From: Neptuniibacter sp048548695
GTDB lineage: Bacteria; Pseudomonadota; Gammaproteobacteria; Pseudomonadales; Balneatricaceae
Direction: 5' to 3' (one strand)
Assembly: GCF_048548695.1 (NCBI RefSeq)
Contig: NZ_JBLYIF010000003.1
Length of the DNA: 64,000 nt
The position numbers and the translations under genes were made by a program. Within the stretch, counting starts at the first letter, position 1; every line of letters starts with the position of its first letter. This document shows positions 25,930 to 35,157 of this stretch, in pieces. Below the pieces are notes generated by a model, which had not been told where the DNA came from, did not search any database, and saw only the letters and a list, made by a program, of their open reading frames with translations.

Positions 25930-25971
25930 CGTACCCAGCGCCAGAATTGCTGAGTACGTCGCTGACCGAAG

Positions 25972-27153
25972 TTACAGCTCGGCCTTGACGGCGCCGGATG
26001 CCCGTTTGGCTTTTGCCAAGGCGGCATCCAGATTCTCGCCCCGCGCTAAGGCAACCCCCATGCGGCGCTGGCCAGATACCTCGGGCTTACCAAACAGGCG
26101 CAACTGTGTGTTAGGTTCTGACAGTGCCTGTTGCAGGTTACCAAAGCGGACTTGTGTCGACTCCCCGGCGACCAGAATAACGCTGGATGCGGAGGGGCCA
26201 TGGAAATGAATATTCGGAATAGGCAGCCCCAAAATGGCACGGGCATGCAGGGCAAACTGGGATAGGTCCTGGGAGATCATTGTCACCATGCCCGTGTCAT
26301 GGGGACGTGGGGATACCTCACTGAAATAGACCTGATCGCCCTTGATAAACAGTTCAACCCCAAAGATGCCTGAACCACCCAGGGCCGAGGTCACTTTTTC
26401 GGCAATGTCACGGGCCCGGTTCAGTGCTTGCTCAGTCATTGCTTGCGGCTGCCATGACTGGCGGTAATCACCCTCTACCTGAACATGCCCGATCGGTTCA
26501 CAAAAGCTGGTTGCGCCATTATGACGCACTGTCAGCAAAGTGATCTCGTAATCAAAGTCGACAAAGCCTTCCACAATGACTTTACCCTGACCGGCGCGCC
26601 CTCCCTCCTGTGCATAGGTCCATGCGGGCACAATCTGCTCTGTGCTGCGCAGTGTGCTCTGGCCTTTTCCGGATGAACTCATGATCGGTTTGACGACACA
26701 GGGCAGGCCGATTTTAGCCACCAGTGCTTCATAATCCGCCTGGTTGTCGGCAAAGCCGTAAGGCGACGTTGGCAGGCTGAGTTCCTCAGCGGCCAGACGG
26801 CGGATACCCTCGCGGTTCATGGTGAGGCGCGCGGCCCGGGCAGTCGGTACAACGGTAAAACCTTCCTGCTCCAGAGCGACCAGCGTATCAGTCGCGATCG
26901 CTTCAATCTCGGGTACGATCAAATCCGGCTTTTCCTGCTCAATGATTTGGCGCAAGGCGGCACCATCCAGCATGGATACCACATGGCTGCGGTGCGCGAC
27001 CTGCATGGCAGGAGCATTACTGTAGCGATCCAGTACGATGACTTCGGCTCCCAGTCGCTGCAACTCAATGACCACTTCCTTGCCAAGTTCACCGCCACCA
27101 CAAAACAGAACACGGGTTGCTGATGGAGAAAGCGGGGTGCCCAATTGACCCAT
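25972..27153 (-). CDS. purT: Formate-dependent phosphoribosylglycinamide formyltransferase (PurT)
   Basis: PurT uses formate and ATP to make formyl-GAR in purine synthesis, without tetrahydrofolate. The 393-residue protein is an ATP-grasp enzyme of normal length. It has the N-terminal LFCGGGELGKEV motif, PEIEAIATDTL, LTMNREGIRRLAAEEL, the ATP-binding KPIMSSSGKGQS loop and FSEVSPRPHDTGMVT. I chose the ATG at 27153, where the family N terminus MGQLGTP begins and GAGGATTATCTC is upstream. The gene stands alone. Confidence 0.97.
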   Translation of the reverse strand: MGQLGTPLSPSATRVLFCGGGELGKEVVIELQRLGAEVIVLDRYSNAPAMQVAHRSHVVSMLDGAALRQIIEQEKPDLIVPEIEAIATDTLVALEQEGFTVVPTARAARLTMNREGIRRLAAEELSLPTSPYGFADNQADYEALVAKIGLPCVVKPIMSSSGKGQSTLRSTEQIVPAWTYAQEGGRAGQGKVIVEGFVDFDYEITLLTVRHNGATSFCEPIGHVQVEGDYRQSWQPQAMTEQALNRARDIAEKVTSALGGSGIFGVELFIKGDQVYFSEVSPRPHDTGMVTMISQDLSQFALHARAILGLPIPNIHFHGPSASSVILVAGESTQVRFGNLQQALSEPNTQLRLFGKPEVSGQRRMGVALARGENLDAALAKAKRASGAVKAEL

Positions 27154-27270
27154 GAGATAATCCTCTGCTTGAAAATATTTCACGCATTATACGGCGCAGA
27201 GTTGCCCGTCGGCCAGCAGACAGCCTGCGCTTAACTATACTGATAAAGCTGTTTTTGTAGGAGGTGCGTG

Positions 27271-27795
27271 GTGAGACGACTGGTCTTTCTAGCTCAGCGT
27301 TTGCAACAGGCCACAAGTGTGGTGCAAGAAATGCAAACACTGGGTGTCAGTGAAGAGAGCATTCATGTGATTGCTAAAGACGCTTCACTGCTGGAAAAAA
27401 TTGGTCTGAAACCCGCTTCTGAGACAGAAACAACAGAACTGGAGAATGATATTGACTGGGGCATGGTTGCCGGTGGTAGCTTTGGACTGATCGCCGGGCT
27501 TGCTGCGGGTACCGTGTTAGGGCCTGCCACGCTGGTACTTGGTGGCGGCGCTATACTTGCATCCAGTTTGCTAGGGATTGGCGTGGGTGGTTGGCTGGGT
27601 CGGCTGGTTGGTGCCGAAACACCGGCTACTTTTTTAGAGAAGTATGAACATGCCCTGCAACAGGGTGGATTTCTGATTGTGGTAGACACACCAACAGAGC
27701 AAATGCCTATGGTGCATTTCACCATCCGGAAACATTGTCCACAGGCTCTGATTGAAGTGTTCTACCCTCATTGGGACCATCAGCAGGCAGCTTAA
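27271..27795 (+). CDS. DUF1269-like membrane protein
   Basis: The protein (174 residues) has a soluble N-terminal part beginning RRLVFLAQRL. A glycine-rich hydrophobic stretch follows (about 70-112; GMVAGGSFGLIAGLAAG, then a second GGGAILASSLLGIGVGG half). A short soluble end contains FLIVVDTP. This is the layout of DUF1269 and related glycine-zipper proteins, whose function is unknown; several are linked to envelope stress. I chose the second of two adjacent GTG codons because AGGAGG lies six bases upstream. A strong terminator follows. Confidence 0.85.
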   Translation: MRRLVFLAQRLQQATSVVQEMQTLGVSEESIHVIAKDASLLEKIGLKPASETETTELENDIDWGMVAGGSFGLIAGLAAGTVLGPATLVLGGGAILASSLLGIGVGGWLGRLVGAETPATFLEKYEHALQQGGFLIVVDTPTEQMPMVHFTIRKHCPQALIEVFYPHWDHQQAA

Positions 27796-27842
27796 TTTCC
27801 TTGCCCGTCAGGGCGATTAGTCGGAGCATTAATCCGGCATAC

Positions 27843-27875
27843 GGAGGCGGCTTTAGAGCCGCCTCCTGTTTTTTT
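27843..27875 (+). terminator. Intrinsic terminator
   Basis: GGAGGCGGC (27843-27851) and GCCGCCTCC pair perfectly around TTTAGA and are followed by TGTTTTTTT. It ends the DUF1269-like gene. Confidence 0.93.
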
Positions 27876-28009
27876 GGACACCTCTTTTCTGCAGGCACAC
27901 GCTATGCTATTCATAGCTGCCGCTGCCCGCACGGGTATTGCGTCGTCGGTATTCGGAATTACTTCGTATTACTTTAAAATAGGCCGGATATCTATAGGGA
28001 GTTTGCGTT

Positions 28010-28411
28010 ATGTCTAAGGGTCACGACCGGCATCAGGAGCGGCATCATGGCTTGTCGTTGTATGGCAAGGACCTGGTGCGACGCTGCGGTTCCCATTGTG
28101 AGCTGTGTGATGCTCAGGGGGTCAAGTTGGGAATCTATGAAGTGCCGCCCGTAGCGTCTGAGCCTGCTTTCGAACACTGCATCATGATCTGTGAGACCTG
28201 CCGTCAGCAGTTGGCAAAACCGAAACTGCGTGATGCGAATCACTGGCGCTGCCTCAACCACTCTATGTGGAGCCAGGTGCCGGCCGTGAAGGTAACGGCG
28301 GTCGCTATGTTGCAGATCCTGAGTGCCTCAGAAAGCTGGGCAGCAGAATTGCTGGAGCAGGTATACCTCGAACCTGAAGAGCAAGCCTGGCTGGAACAGG
28401 TGGCGTTATAA
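28010..28411 (+). CDS. PhnA-like zinc-binding protein
   Basis: The 133-residue protein belongs to the group annotated as PhnA protein in Vibrio and Pseudomonas relatives. It has a CELC pair near residue 28 and a second pair ICETC near residue 64, probably holding zinc. The conserved RPKLRDANHWRCLN-type and LLEQVYLEPEE motifs follow. In spite of the name it is not clearly part of phosphonate breakdown, and its role is unknown. The fold is reminiscent of HNH-type zinc domains, but no catalytic His-Asn pair is obvious. It converges on the photolyase gene with four bases between. Confidence 0.87.
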   Translation: MSKGHDRHQERHHGLSLYGKDLVRRCGSHCELCDAQGVKLGIYEVPPVASEPAFEHCIMICETCRQQLAKPKLRDANHWRCLNHSMWSQVPAVKVTAVAMLQILSASESWAAELLEQVYLEPEEQAWLEQVAL

Positions 28412-28415
28412 CGGC

Positions 28416-29960
28416 TTACAGTTCAGGCAGCTTTTCCAGATACGCTGCTGCCTGTTGCTGCACAGCCTGTTGTTGCTCAATATCACGTTTCTGCCAGTTT
28501 TTTACCACCAGTGACATACGCGGGTTGTTGGCAAAATGTTGTTGGTGCCGGGCGATAAAATTCCAGTACAGACTATTGAAGGGGCAGGCTTTATCGCCCA
28601 GGGTTTGTTTAACCTGATAGTGACAGCTTTGGCAGTAGTCGCTCATTTTATTGATATAGTTCCCGCCACCAATATAAGGCTTACTGGCAACCAGACCACC
28701 GTCAGCAAACTGGCTCATGCCCCGGGTATTGGGCATTTCGACCCACTCAATCGCGTCAATATAGACACCCAGATACCAGGCATCGACTGCATCCGGTGAC
28801 ATGCCCGTCAGCAGGCAGAAATTACCGATAACCATCAGCCGCTGAATATGGTGGGCATAGGCATAGTCGAGTGATTGCCCCAGTGCATGGTGCATACAGT
28901 TCATCCGGGTGTTACCGTCCCAGAAATATTCAGGCAGTGCGCGTTGTGCCTGTAATGCATTGTGTTCACGGTAGTCGGGCATGTTGGCCCAGTAGATGCC
29001 ACGGATGAACTCCCGCCAGCCAAGAATCTGGCGCACAAAACCTTCTATTTGCGCCAAAGTGATTCGCTCAGGAGCTGAACGATAGGCCGCTATGGCGGCC
29101 TGGATTACCTGCATGGGGTGCAGCATTTTGGCGTTCAGGGCAAATGACAGGCGGCTGTGATACAGGCTCCAACCCGCATTATGTTGGGTCATGGCATCTT
29201 GAAACTGGCCAAAATACGGCAACAGTTGGTGGCAAAAAAACGTCAGCAAGGCCTCAGCCTGACGGCGATTGACTGGCCACAGTAAATGGTTGCTGGGGGT
29301 GCCAAAGTGGGGCACCTGGTGTCGTTCCAGTCGCTGCATGATTGTGGTCACGTCGTTGCTGAAACCGAGGGATTCTGGTAGCTGGTCAAGGTCGTGAGGT
29401 TTCAGGGTCTGCCTATTGTCACTGTCGAAATTCCAGCGCTTTCCCTCCGGTTGAGCGTCCTGCATCAGAATATCGTAGCGCTGGCGCATGCGGCGATAGA
29501 AAAACTCCATCCGGTGCGCTTTTCCGGGTTTGAACTGCTGGGGAATCTCAGTAAAGGGCAGTAGAAAGTGCTCGCTGTCATGCTCCTGTACGGGAAAGGG
29601 TTGTCCGCTGGCCCAGAGGCGAAGCTGCTCTAACAGGCGGAATTCATCCGGGCGCTGGTACTCCATAGCGGTGATGGCTTCGGCCTGTTTTAGGTGGTCC
29701 AGTAACGCGGGCAGAGTGCTGAAGTCAGCGGTGTCATCCAGAGTCAGATGGCAGACACGGTGGCCAACTTGTTTCAGTGCCTGGGCAAACTGCTCCATGG
29801 CGCTGAAAAACGCACAGACCTTTTGCACATGATGTTTAACATAGCCAAGTTCTTGCGGTAGCTCAGCAATCAGGTACAGCACCTGGTCATTAGTATTGCG
29901 AAACCAGGTGTGACGGGGATTAAGCTGGTCGCCAAGGATTAGCCGAAGGGTGACAGACAT
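28416..29960 (-). CDS. Iron-sulfur bacterial cryptochrome/(6-4) photolyase family protein
   Basis: The 514-residue protein belongs to the FeS-BCP/prokaryotic (6-4) photolyase group, related to PhrB and CryB. The N terminus LRLILGDQLNPRHTWF is the family signature of the antenna domain. The C-terminal helical FAD domain has FVRQILGWREFIRGIYW, NCMHHALGQSLDYAYAHHIQRLMV and GMSQFADGGL. Cysteines in the late SDYCQSCHYQVKQTLGDKAC segment, together with an earlier one, are the [4Fe-4S] ligands. It probably repairs UV-made (6-4) photoproducts or acts as a light sensor; the sequence alone does not decide. It is divergent from the next gene, sharing about 100 bases of upstream DNA. Confidence 0.94.
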   Translation of the reverse strand: MSVTLRLILGDQLNPRHTWFRNTNDQVLYLIAELPQELGYVKHHVQKVCAFFSAMEQFAQALKQVGHRVCHLTLDDTADFSTLPALLDHLKQAEAITAMEYQRPDEFRLLEQLRLWASGQPFPVQEHDSEHFLLPFTEIPQQFKPGKAHRMEFFYRRMRQRYDILMQDAQPEGKRWNFDSDNRQTLKPHDLDQLPESLGFSNDVTTIMQRLERHQVPHFGTPSNHLLWPVNRRQAEALLTFFCHQLLPYFGQFQDAMTQHNAGWSLYHSRLSFALNAKMLHPMQVIQAAIAAYRSAPERITLAQIEGFVRQILGWREFIRGIYWANMPDYREHNALQAQRALPEYFWDGNTRMNCMHHALGQSLDYAYAHHIQRLMVIGNFCLLTGMSPDAVDAWYLGVYIDAIEWVEMPNTRGMSQFADGGLVASKPYIGGGNYINKMSDYCQSCHYQVKQTLGDKACPFNSLYWNFIARHQQHFANNPRMSLVVKNWQKRDIEQQQAVQQQAAAYLEKLPEL

Positions 29961-30066
29961 GATGGGCTTTGTAACTTAAGGCTGGTAATCATGTGTACGT
30001 GTTTCGGGCTAAACTGGATTGCACCGGATTCCCTATGCTCGTTATGATGCCTGCAGGATGCTGAAC

Positions 30067-30921
30067 ATGGATCGCGTAATGTCTGATCAGGAAAAGCCAC
30101 TCTCAACCTCTGCGCTGGCGCGTGCGCTGGACAAAACCACCCGCCAGATGTTTGCCGAACTGGAAGCTCTGGGCTGGATCAAACGGTTCGATGACAACTG
30201 GCAATTGACGACCAAGGGCGAGTTTGAAGGCGGCAGCTACCGCGACAGCGATAAGTTTGGTCGCTATATCATCTGGCCGGAGAGTGTGAGGCGTCATGCT
30301 GCTTTGCTGGCAGCCGATGCTGGCCTACTCAGGGCAGGGCAATTGGCTCAGAAACTGGATATGCCGGTACGCCAGTTGCGCTTACTGATGCAGGCTCTGG
30401 GCTGGCATGAAGCCGCGCGTCGAGGTTGGGTTCTAACCGACAAGGGCGAAGCGCAGGGCGGTTGCCAGCGTGAAAATCTCCAAACCGGTGTGCCGTTTGT
30501 GCTGTGGCCGCAGGTGATAGCGGAGTCTGCAATCCTGCAGGCTGCCTGTACCAAGTTGCAGGCGCTGACGGCAGACGCCGACGATCAGTTTGCTTGCCTT
30601 GATGGACACCGGGTAATCGATGCCGGGCTGAAGCAGGTTGATGACTGGTTGTTTTTGGCCGGGTTAAGGCATGCTGTTGATTGGCAGCTGCCGGTGGTAG
30701 ATGAATGCTTGCGGGCAAACTTTTACCTGCCGGACAGAGGGGTTTATCTGGAATATTGGCAGCCGGATGCCGATCCGACGACCCTGAAAGCCATGATGCG
30801 GCGGCGTGAAGTCTACCGCCTGCACCAGTTGGATTATATTGAGCTGCAACCTGAAGCACTGGCGCAGTTGGATGACACTCTGCGTCGTGAACTGTTGCGG
30901 TTTGGCATTGAAACCCTCTGA
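30067..30921 (+). CDS. Tandem winged-helix-like repeats plus PD-(D/E)XK-like domain
   Basis: Relatives in Pseudomonas are often wrongly labelled glycerol kinase; no kinase motif is present. Two repeats of about 75 residues occur. Each has a helix-turn-helix-like start (ALARALDKTTRQMFAELEAL; AQKLDMPVRQLRLLMQALGW) and ends LT-x-KGE-x-x-GG followed by a Trp-Pro turn (IIWPESV; VLWPQVI). The C-terminal 80 residues follow the layout of PD-(D/E)XK nucleases: ANFYLPDRGVYLEYW with E229, then a YR-x-H helix. However, the usual Asp before FYLP is Asn (N218) and the later Lys positions are Arg, so it may be inactive. The start at 30067 follows AGGATGCTGAAC. DNA binding or repair is inferred. Confidence 0.75.
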   Translation: MDRVMSDQEKPLSTSALARALDKTTRQMFAELEALGWIKRFDDNWQLTTKGEFEGGSYRDSDKFGRYIIWPESVRRHAALLAADAGLLRAGQLAQKLDMPVRQLRLLMQALGWHEAARRGWVLTDKGEAQGGCQRENLQTGVPFVLWPQVIAESAILQAACTKLQALTADADDQFACLDGHRVIDAGLKQVDDWLFLAGLRHAVDWQLPVVDECLRANFYLPDRGVYLEYWQPDADPTTLKAMMRRREVYRLHQLDYIELQPEALAQLDDTLRRELLRFGIETL

Positions 30922-30930
30922 AACGGGGTG

Positions 30931-33900
30931 TTAACTGCGTTTCATGTGCACATCCAGTTGCGGGAAGGCAATTTCGATACCGTGCTCTTTGAACCGGGCG
31001 TCAATCGCCTGGTTCAGCTCATGGGTGACCGGCAGCCGGTCTGCCATGCTGCTGACAAATACCCTGAGTTCAAAATCCAGCGTGCTGGCACCAAACGCCA
31101 TGAAAAAGGCATTTGGTTCCGGTTCCTTCAGTACTAGCGGATGGTTTTGTGCCACTTCCATCAATAAACGTTGCGTCAACTCGGTATCACTGCCGTAGGC
31201 GACACCCACAGTCAGCACCAGTCGGGTGACCGGATCGGTGAGAGACCAGTTAATCAGTTGGTCGGTGACAAAGTTTTTATTAGGGATAATCACCTCTTTT
31301 TTATCCCAGTCAGCAATGGTGGTGGCGCGAATCTGAATCTTGGTTACGGTGCCGGTATAGTCGCCAATGGTGATGGTGTCGCCCAGCCGGATCGGTTTTT
31401 CGAACAAAATAATAATGCCCGAGATGAAGTTGGCGACAATCTCCTGCAGGCCAAAGCCCAGGCCGACACCCAGAGCAGCAATCAGCCACTGCAGTTTCGA
31501 CCACTCCAGTCCCATCTGCGAAGCACCTGCCACAATCGCGGTGACAATCAGCACATATTTGGTCACGGTGGTGATGGCATAGCCGGTGCCGGGAGATAGG
31601 GTCAGGTGCTTGAGTACCAGTAGCTCCAATAGCCCGGGCAGGTTGTGCGCCGCCAGGATGCTGAGAATAATTACCACGGCTGCCGACAGCAGATTTTTTA
31701 AGGTGATGCTCTGGCTGATAATGGTACTGCCATCCGGCCCGCTGATAGTGTTGTTCCAGAGTGTTACCTGATCCAGCAAATCCAGATTGGGCAGAGCACT
31801 TCTCAGCGTGAGCCAGCAGAGCAGGAAAAACAGAAGCACGGTGGCAGTTTTAAGCAGAATGCGCGCCTGATCCGAAATGGTTTGCAGATCCAGGTAGTTC
31901 TCCTCCAGTTGCGGCCCCTCTTCTTTTTTCTCTCTTGCCTCGATGATCTCGTTACGGCGATCCTTGGCGCGTTTAAAGGCCAGTTCACGCTCGGAAATCA
32001 GCAGCCAGCGGTTACCTAAGCGGAAGAACAACAGCGTCGCAACCAGAATGCCAACCATGACCAGCAACATCAGCATCAACATAGAGGCGCTGTACACGTA
32101 ACCCAGCAGTGCCGCTATGATCATCAGTAGATGCAGCCCGACCAGTCCTGGCAGCCAGACTTGCGATTGTTGCCACCATCGGTGACTCCGGGTCAGTTCA
32201 TTGATTTGTGGTGCAAGTCGGCGTAGAGATGACCAGAACAGGGTGATTAATAGGGTTAGCAGGATAAACGCCAGCCGCCCCAGACCCGATTGAAGGTCGG
32301 GTTCAAGTGAGCGGTCAGCCGCGACGATGATCAGCACCAGCGGCATCCCCAGCCAGAACAGATAGTGCAGGCGATTGCTCAGACCACGGCACAGATGCTT
32401 GGGGGTAGCGAAATGCGCGCACATCAAGCCATTCGGCACTCGCAGCCAGAGTAACAAAACCTGATAACAGAACAGGCCAAAGGTGAAGATCAGGCACAGC
32501 AGCCGAATCAGTCCCTGGTCCCACCAGGCCTCAAGGTTGATCAGTTCCAGGCAGATCAACGCCGTAATCAGAGGCAATGGCAGGCTGATCAGTAACGGTA
32601 GGGCCAGCATCGCCACGGTATGGCCAAAGCGGTCACGAATCACATTACCCAGCTGCTGCCGCCATACCGGGGCAGAGCGCCACAGACGTCGCAGGCAAAG
32701 CAAACCGATGATGCTGACCAGAATGCAGACCGTCAGTTTACTGCCCCAGTTTGGCTGGGGGTGCCACATGACCTGTTGCGTGCCGGGCTTGAGGATGCTG
32801 TAGAGTTTTGGCGTGCCTGATATCAGCTCTTCAAACCAGTCTGTATTGATCGCCGGAACACTGGGTATCCACAGCAGGTGCTGATAGATCAGGTTCTGGC
32901 CTTGCTGCACTTGGTTGGTCAGTTGGTCCTGTACTTCGAGTAATTGGGACAGTTCATTGATCGCTTGTCCGGTGGCATCCTGCAGCCGTTTGAGCAGGAT
33001 TTTTTCGTTGTTTCGTAACTTGTTAAGTTGCTGCTGTTCCGCTGCGCTATTTGCCTGCTCAGGGGCAGGCTGGTTGTTCAGGGTGTACAGGCTGCGGGAG
33101 ATCTCCAGGTTGGCCAGGCGTAGCTGGTCAAGCTGCTGGTGGGCATTACGTCCCGGCGCGGCATTAGACAAGCGCCGGGTGTAGCGGCGCAGGTCACTGC
33201 CCAGCGGTGAACTGCTCAGCGCGAGTTCCTGCTGAATGGCCTGATAACTCTGGGTGATGATGTCCAGCTCGGCTTCCAGTCGGCGGCGCTGGTTCAGTGC
33301 ATCCTCGGCACTGGCAAGGGTGGTACGTAACTGTTCACTCAGCGTCTGGTTGCGTGACTGTTGTGCTTCTACTGCCGGGCTGAGTCGTTCCAGCTCGGCA
33401 TCATCCAGTTGTTCCAGTGCCGCTTCGGTTTCAATGCGGCGCTCAGCTGCCACCCGGTCTTGCAGCAGCTGTACCCACTGCTGCTGTTGTGTCAGTTGGC
33501 GGTTAATCTGTTCCCGCTGGAGTTGGTTAATTTCGTTCTGGCCGGGCAGTGCCAGTAGCTCCAGTTCAATCGCCTGCACCTTGCTGTTACGCAGGGCAAA
33601 TTCAATCTGATAACGTTCGGGATCGGCCTGCTGGCTGACGCTGATTTTTTTCTGTTTTAGGGTGGCCAGTTGCTCGCGCAGATTGATCAGGTGTTGTTCA
33701 TTCTGACTGATCTGATTTCGCAGGTTATCTTGGGTTTGCTGTAGCTCCAGCTGCCGCGCCTTGGCCAGGGTCAGGCGTTGCTCTAGTGCATCCAGGCCGG
33801 TGTCGGCACTGAGCTGTGCCGCAGGGTCTGGTAAGGGTTGCTTAAGGGCTTGCTGCAGTTTCAGGGTCTGTTGTGGCAGCTCATTTAATTGCGTTCTAAG

Positions 33901-34116
33901 CGCCGTGATCTGCTGCTCCGCTGTCACGGTATTCTGTAGCAGACCAATCAGGTTTTGCAGCCGCTCGCGCTGTGGTTTAAGTTCAGGGTTGGCCTCTTCT
34001 GTCGGCAGTTGTTCCAGTCGCTGCTGGAACTGTTCCAGTTGTGCCTGGGCATCTGCCTGCAGCAGGGTTGGCATTAAACAACAGTAAAGTGCAATCAGTC
34101 TGATCAGTAAGCGCAT
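30931..34116 (-). CDS. MscK-like mechanosensitive channel (large MscS family)
   Basis: This is a 1061-residue member of the MscK/KefA type. A signal peptide (about 1-23, ending LLQADA) leads to a long periplasmic coiled-coil region rich in Gln and Leu (about 25-440). Multiple transmembrane helices follow (about 465-870). The MscS core is AALGVGLGFGLQEIVANF, then FEKPIRLGDTITI, in the pore helix and beta domain, and a C-terminal cytoplasmic domain ends the protein. Such channels open under membrane tension and protect cells from osmotic downshock. I chose the ATG at 34116, which places the signal peptide at the N terminus. It converges on the preceding gene with nine bases between. Confidence 0.94.
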   Translation of the reverse strand: MRLLIRLIALYCCLMPTLLQADAQAQLEQFQQRLEQLPTEEANPELKPQRERLQNLIGLLQNTVTAEQQITALRTQLNELPQQTLKLQQALKQPLPDPAAQLSADTGLDALEQRLTLAKARQLELQQTQDNLRNQISQNEQHLINLREQLATLKQKKISVSQQADPERYQIEFALRNSKVQAIELELLALPGQNEINQLQREQINRQLTQQQQWVQLLQDRVAAERRIETEAALEQLDDAELERLSPAVEAQQSRNQTLSEQLRTTLASAEDALNQRRRLEAELDIITQSYQAIQQELALSSSPLGSDLRRYTRRLSNAAPGRNAHQQLDQLRLANLEISRSLYTLNNQPAPEQANSAAEQQQLNKLRNNEKILLKRLQDATGQAINELSQLLEVQDQLTNQVQQGQNLIYQHLLWIPSVPAINTDWFEELISGTPKLYSILKPGTQQVMWHPQPNWGSKLTVCILVSIIGLLCLRRLWRSAPVWRQQLGNVIRDRFGHTVAMLALPLLISLPLPLITALICLELINLEAWWDQGLIRLLCLIFTFGLFCYQVLLLWLRVPNGLMCAHFATPKHLCRGLSNRLHYLFWLGMPLVLIIVAADRSLEPDLQSGLGRLAFILLTLLITLFWSSLRRLAPQINELTRSHRWWQQSQVWLPGLVGLHLLMIIAALLGYVYSASMLMLMLLVMVGILVATLLFFRLGNRWLLISERELAFKRAKDRRNEIIEAREKKEEGPQLEENYLDLQTISDQARILLKTATVLLFFLLCWLTLRSALPNLDLLDQVTLWNNTISGPDGSTIISQSITLKNLLSAAVVIILSILAAHNLPGLLELLVLKHLTLSPGTGYAITTVTKYVLIVTAIVAGASQMGLEWSKLQWLIAALGVGLGFGLQEIVANFISGIIILFEKPIRLGDTITIGDYTGTVTKIQIRATTIADWDKKEVIIPNKNFVTDQLINWSLTDPVTRLVLTVGVAYGSDTELTQRLLMEVAQNHPLVLKEPEPNAFFMAFGASTLDFELRVFVSSMADRLPVTHELNQAIDARFKEHGIEIAFPQLDVHMKRS

Positions 34117-34159
34117 ATGCCGTGGATATCCTGCAACCTTAATCAAAACCAGTCTACTC

Positions 34160-35050
34160 CTAAGCAGGCATTGTCGCCTGCAGGGTGTCTAAAATAATAT
34201 TGCCCAGACAGCGGGCCGCCGGGCCTGCATTATCACCGGCACTGTAAATCAAATATAAAGGTACCTTGCGTCGTCCCCCGCTTTCCAGCGGTAATGGCCG
34301 CAAAATATCCTGTTGGATCGCTGTTTGGATCTGCAGTTCCGGTAACCAGGCATAACCCAGCCCTTCCTGCACACATCTGATCGAGGTATGAATATGACTG
34401 ACAGTCAGGCGTTGTTCTGCGCCCAGCCAGCCAGCGTCCAGATTACGTTTGCCTGAGTCCTGCACCACCACCTGGCGATGCAGACGCAGATCCTGATATT
34501 GCAGGGTGCGGTTTAGTTGGTGCAAAGGATGACTGGGTGTTGCCACAGCGATAAAGTTAACATCCATGATCGGGTCACCAAAAAAGCCAGGCGCAATGCG
34601 GCCACCAATTACCAGATCTGCCCGCTGCTCCAGTAACGCTTCATCGGTGCCGCTGAGTACGGTTTCCTGCAGGGTGATTCGGGTCAGGGGCTGCTGTTGG
34701 CTAAACCGGTTGATCGCCTTAAGCATCACTCCTACCGGAAACAGGGTATCCATCGCTAGCGTCAGCGCCGGCTCCCAGCCCTGTGCTAACTGGTCGGCCA
34801 GGCTTTCTACCATCCGGGCTTCATCTACCAGCAGTCGGGCGCGGCGGTAGAGGGTTTGCCCGGCCGGGGTTAGCACTGACCGTCGTCCCTCCAGCCGGAA
34901 GACGCGAATATTAAGACGGCTTTCCAGTTGCTGGATTGCATAACTGACGCTGGACTGGCTTTTCTGCAGGGTTTCAGCCGCAGCGGCATACCCGCCCTGA
35001 TCAACCACGGCCAATAAACATTGCCATTGTTCAAGTGTAACCTGCGCCAC
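34160..35050 (-). CDS. LysR family transcription regulator
   Basis: This 296-residue LysR regulator has a winged helix near residues 5-65 (LLAVVDQGGYAAAAETLQKS, then SVSYAIQQLESRL). A linker helix and two-lobed ligand-binding domain follow. It is divergent from azoR-pirin across 107 bases, so it most likely controls those genes in response to a quinone or electrophile, as LysR regulators next to azoR/pirin often do. The ligand is not readable from sequence. Confidence 0.94.
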   Translation of the reverse strand: MAQVTLEQWQCLLAVVDQGGYAAAAETLQKSQSSVSYAIQQLESRLNIRVFRLEGRRSVLTPAGQTLYRRARLLVDEARMVESLADQLAQGWEPALTLAMDTLFPVGVMLKAINRFSQQQPLTRITLQETVLSGTDEALLEQRADLVIGGRIAPGFFGDPIMDVNFIAVATPSHPLHQLNRTLQYQDLRLHRQVVVQDSGKRNLDAGWLGAEQRLTVSHIHTSIRCVQEGLGYAWLPELQIQTAIQQDILRPLPLESGGRRKVPLYLIYSAGDNAGPAARCLGNIILDTLQATMPA

Positions 35051-35157
35051 AGCGACCTCATATCTAATTTTTCGATCAAATCTTGCTAATTTTAGCTGTT
35101 TTTAATCGTTTTATCAGGTGAAAGAATAGAGTCACTAACTTCAGGAGGAACGCCACC

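Noticed and set aside
25928..25960. Rho-independent terminator between the glycosyltransferase and purT
   Set aside because: GACGTAC/GTACGTC pair, but no T run follows on either strand, so only a weak inverted repeat is claimed in the gene entry.
28010..28411. HNH endonuclease based on the two cysteine pairs
   Set aside because: No conserved His-Asn-His arrangement between the cysteine pairs; the PhnA-like family fits better.
30067..30921. Glycerol kinase, the usual label of homologues
   Set aside because: The protein has no FGGY-kinase motifs and is far too short.
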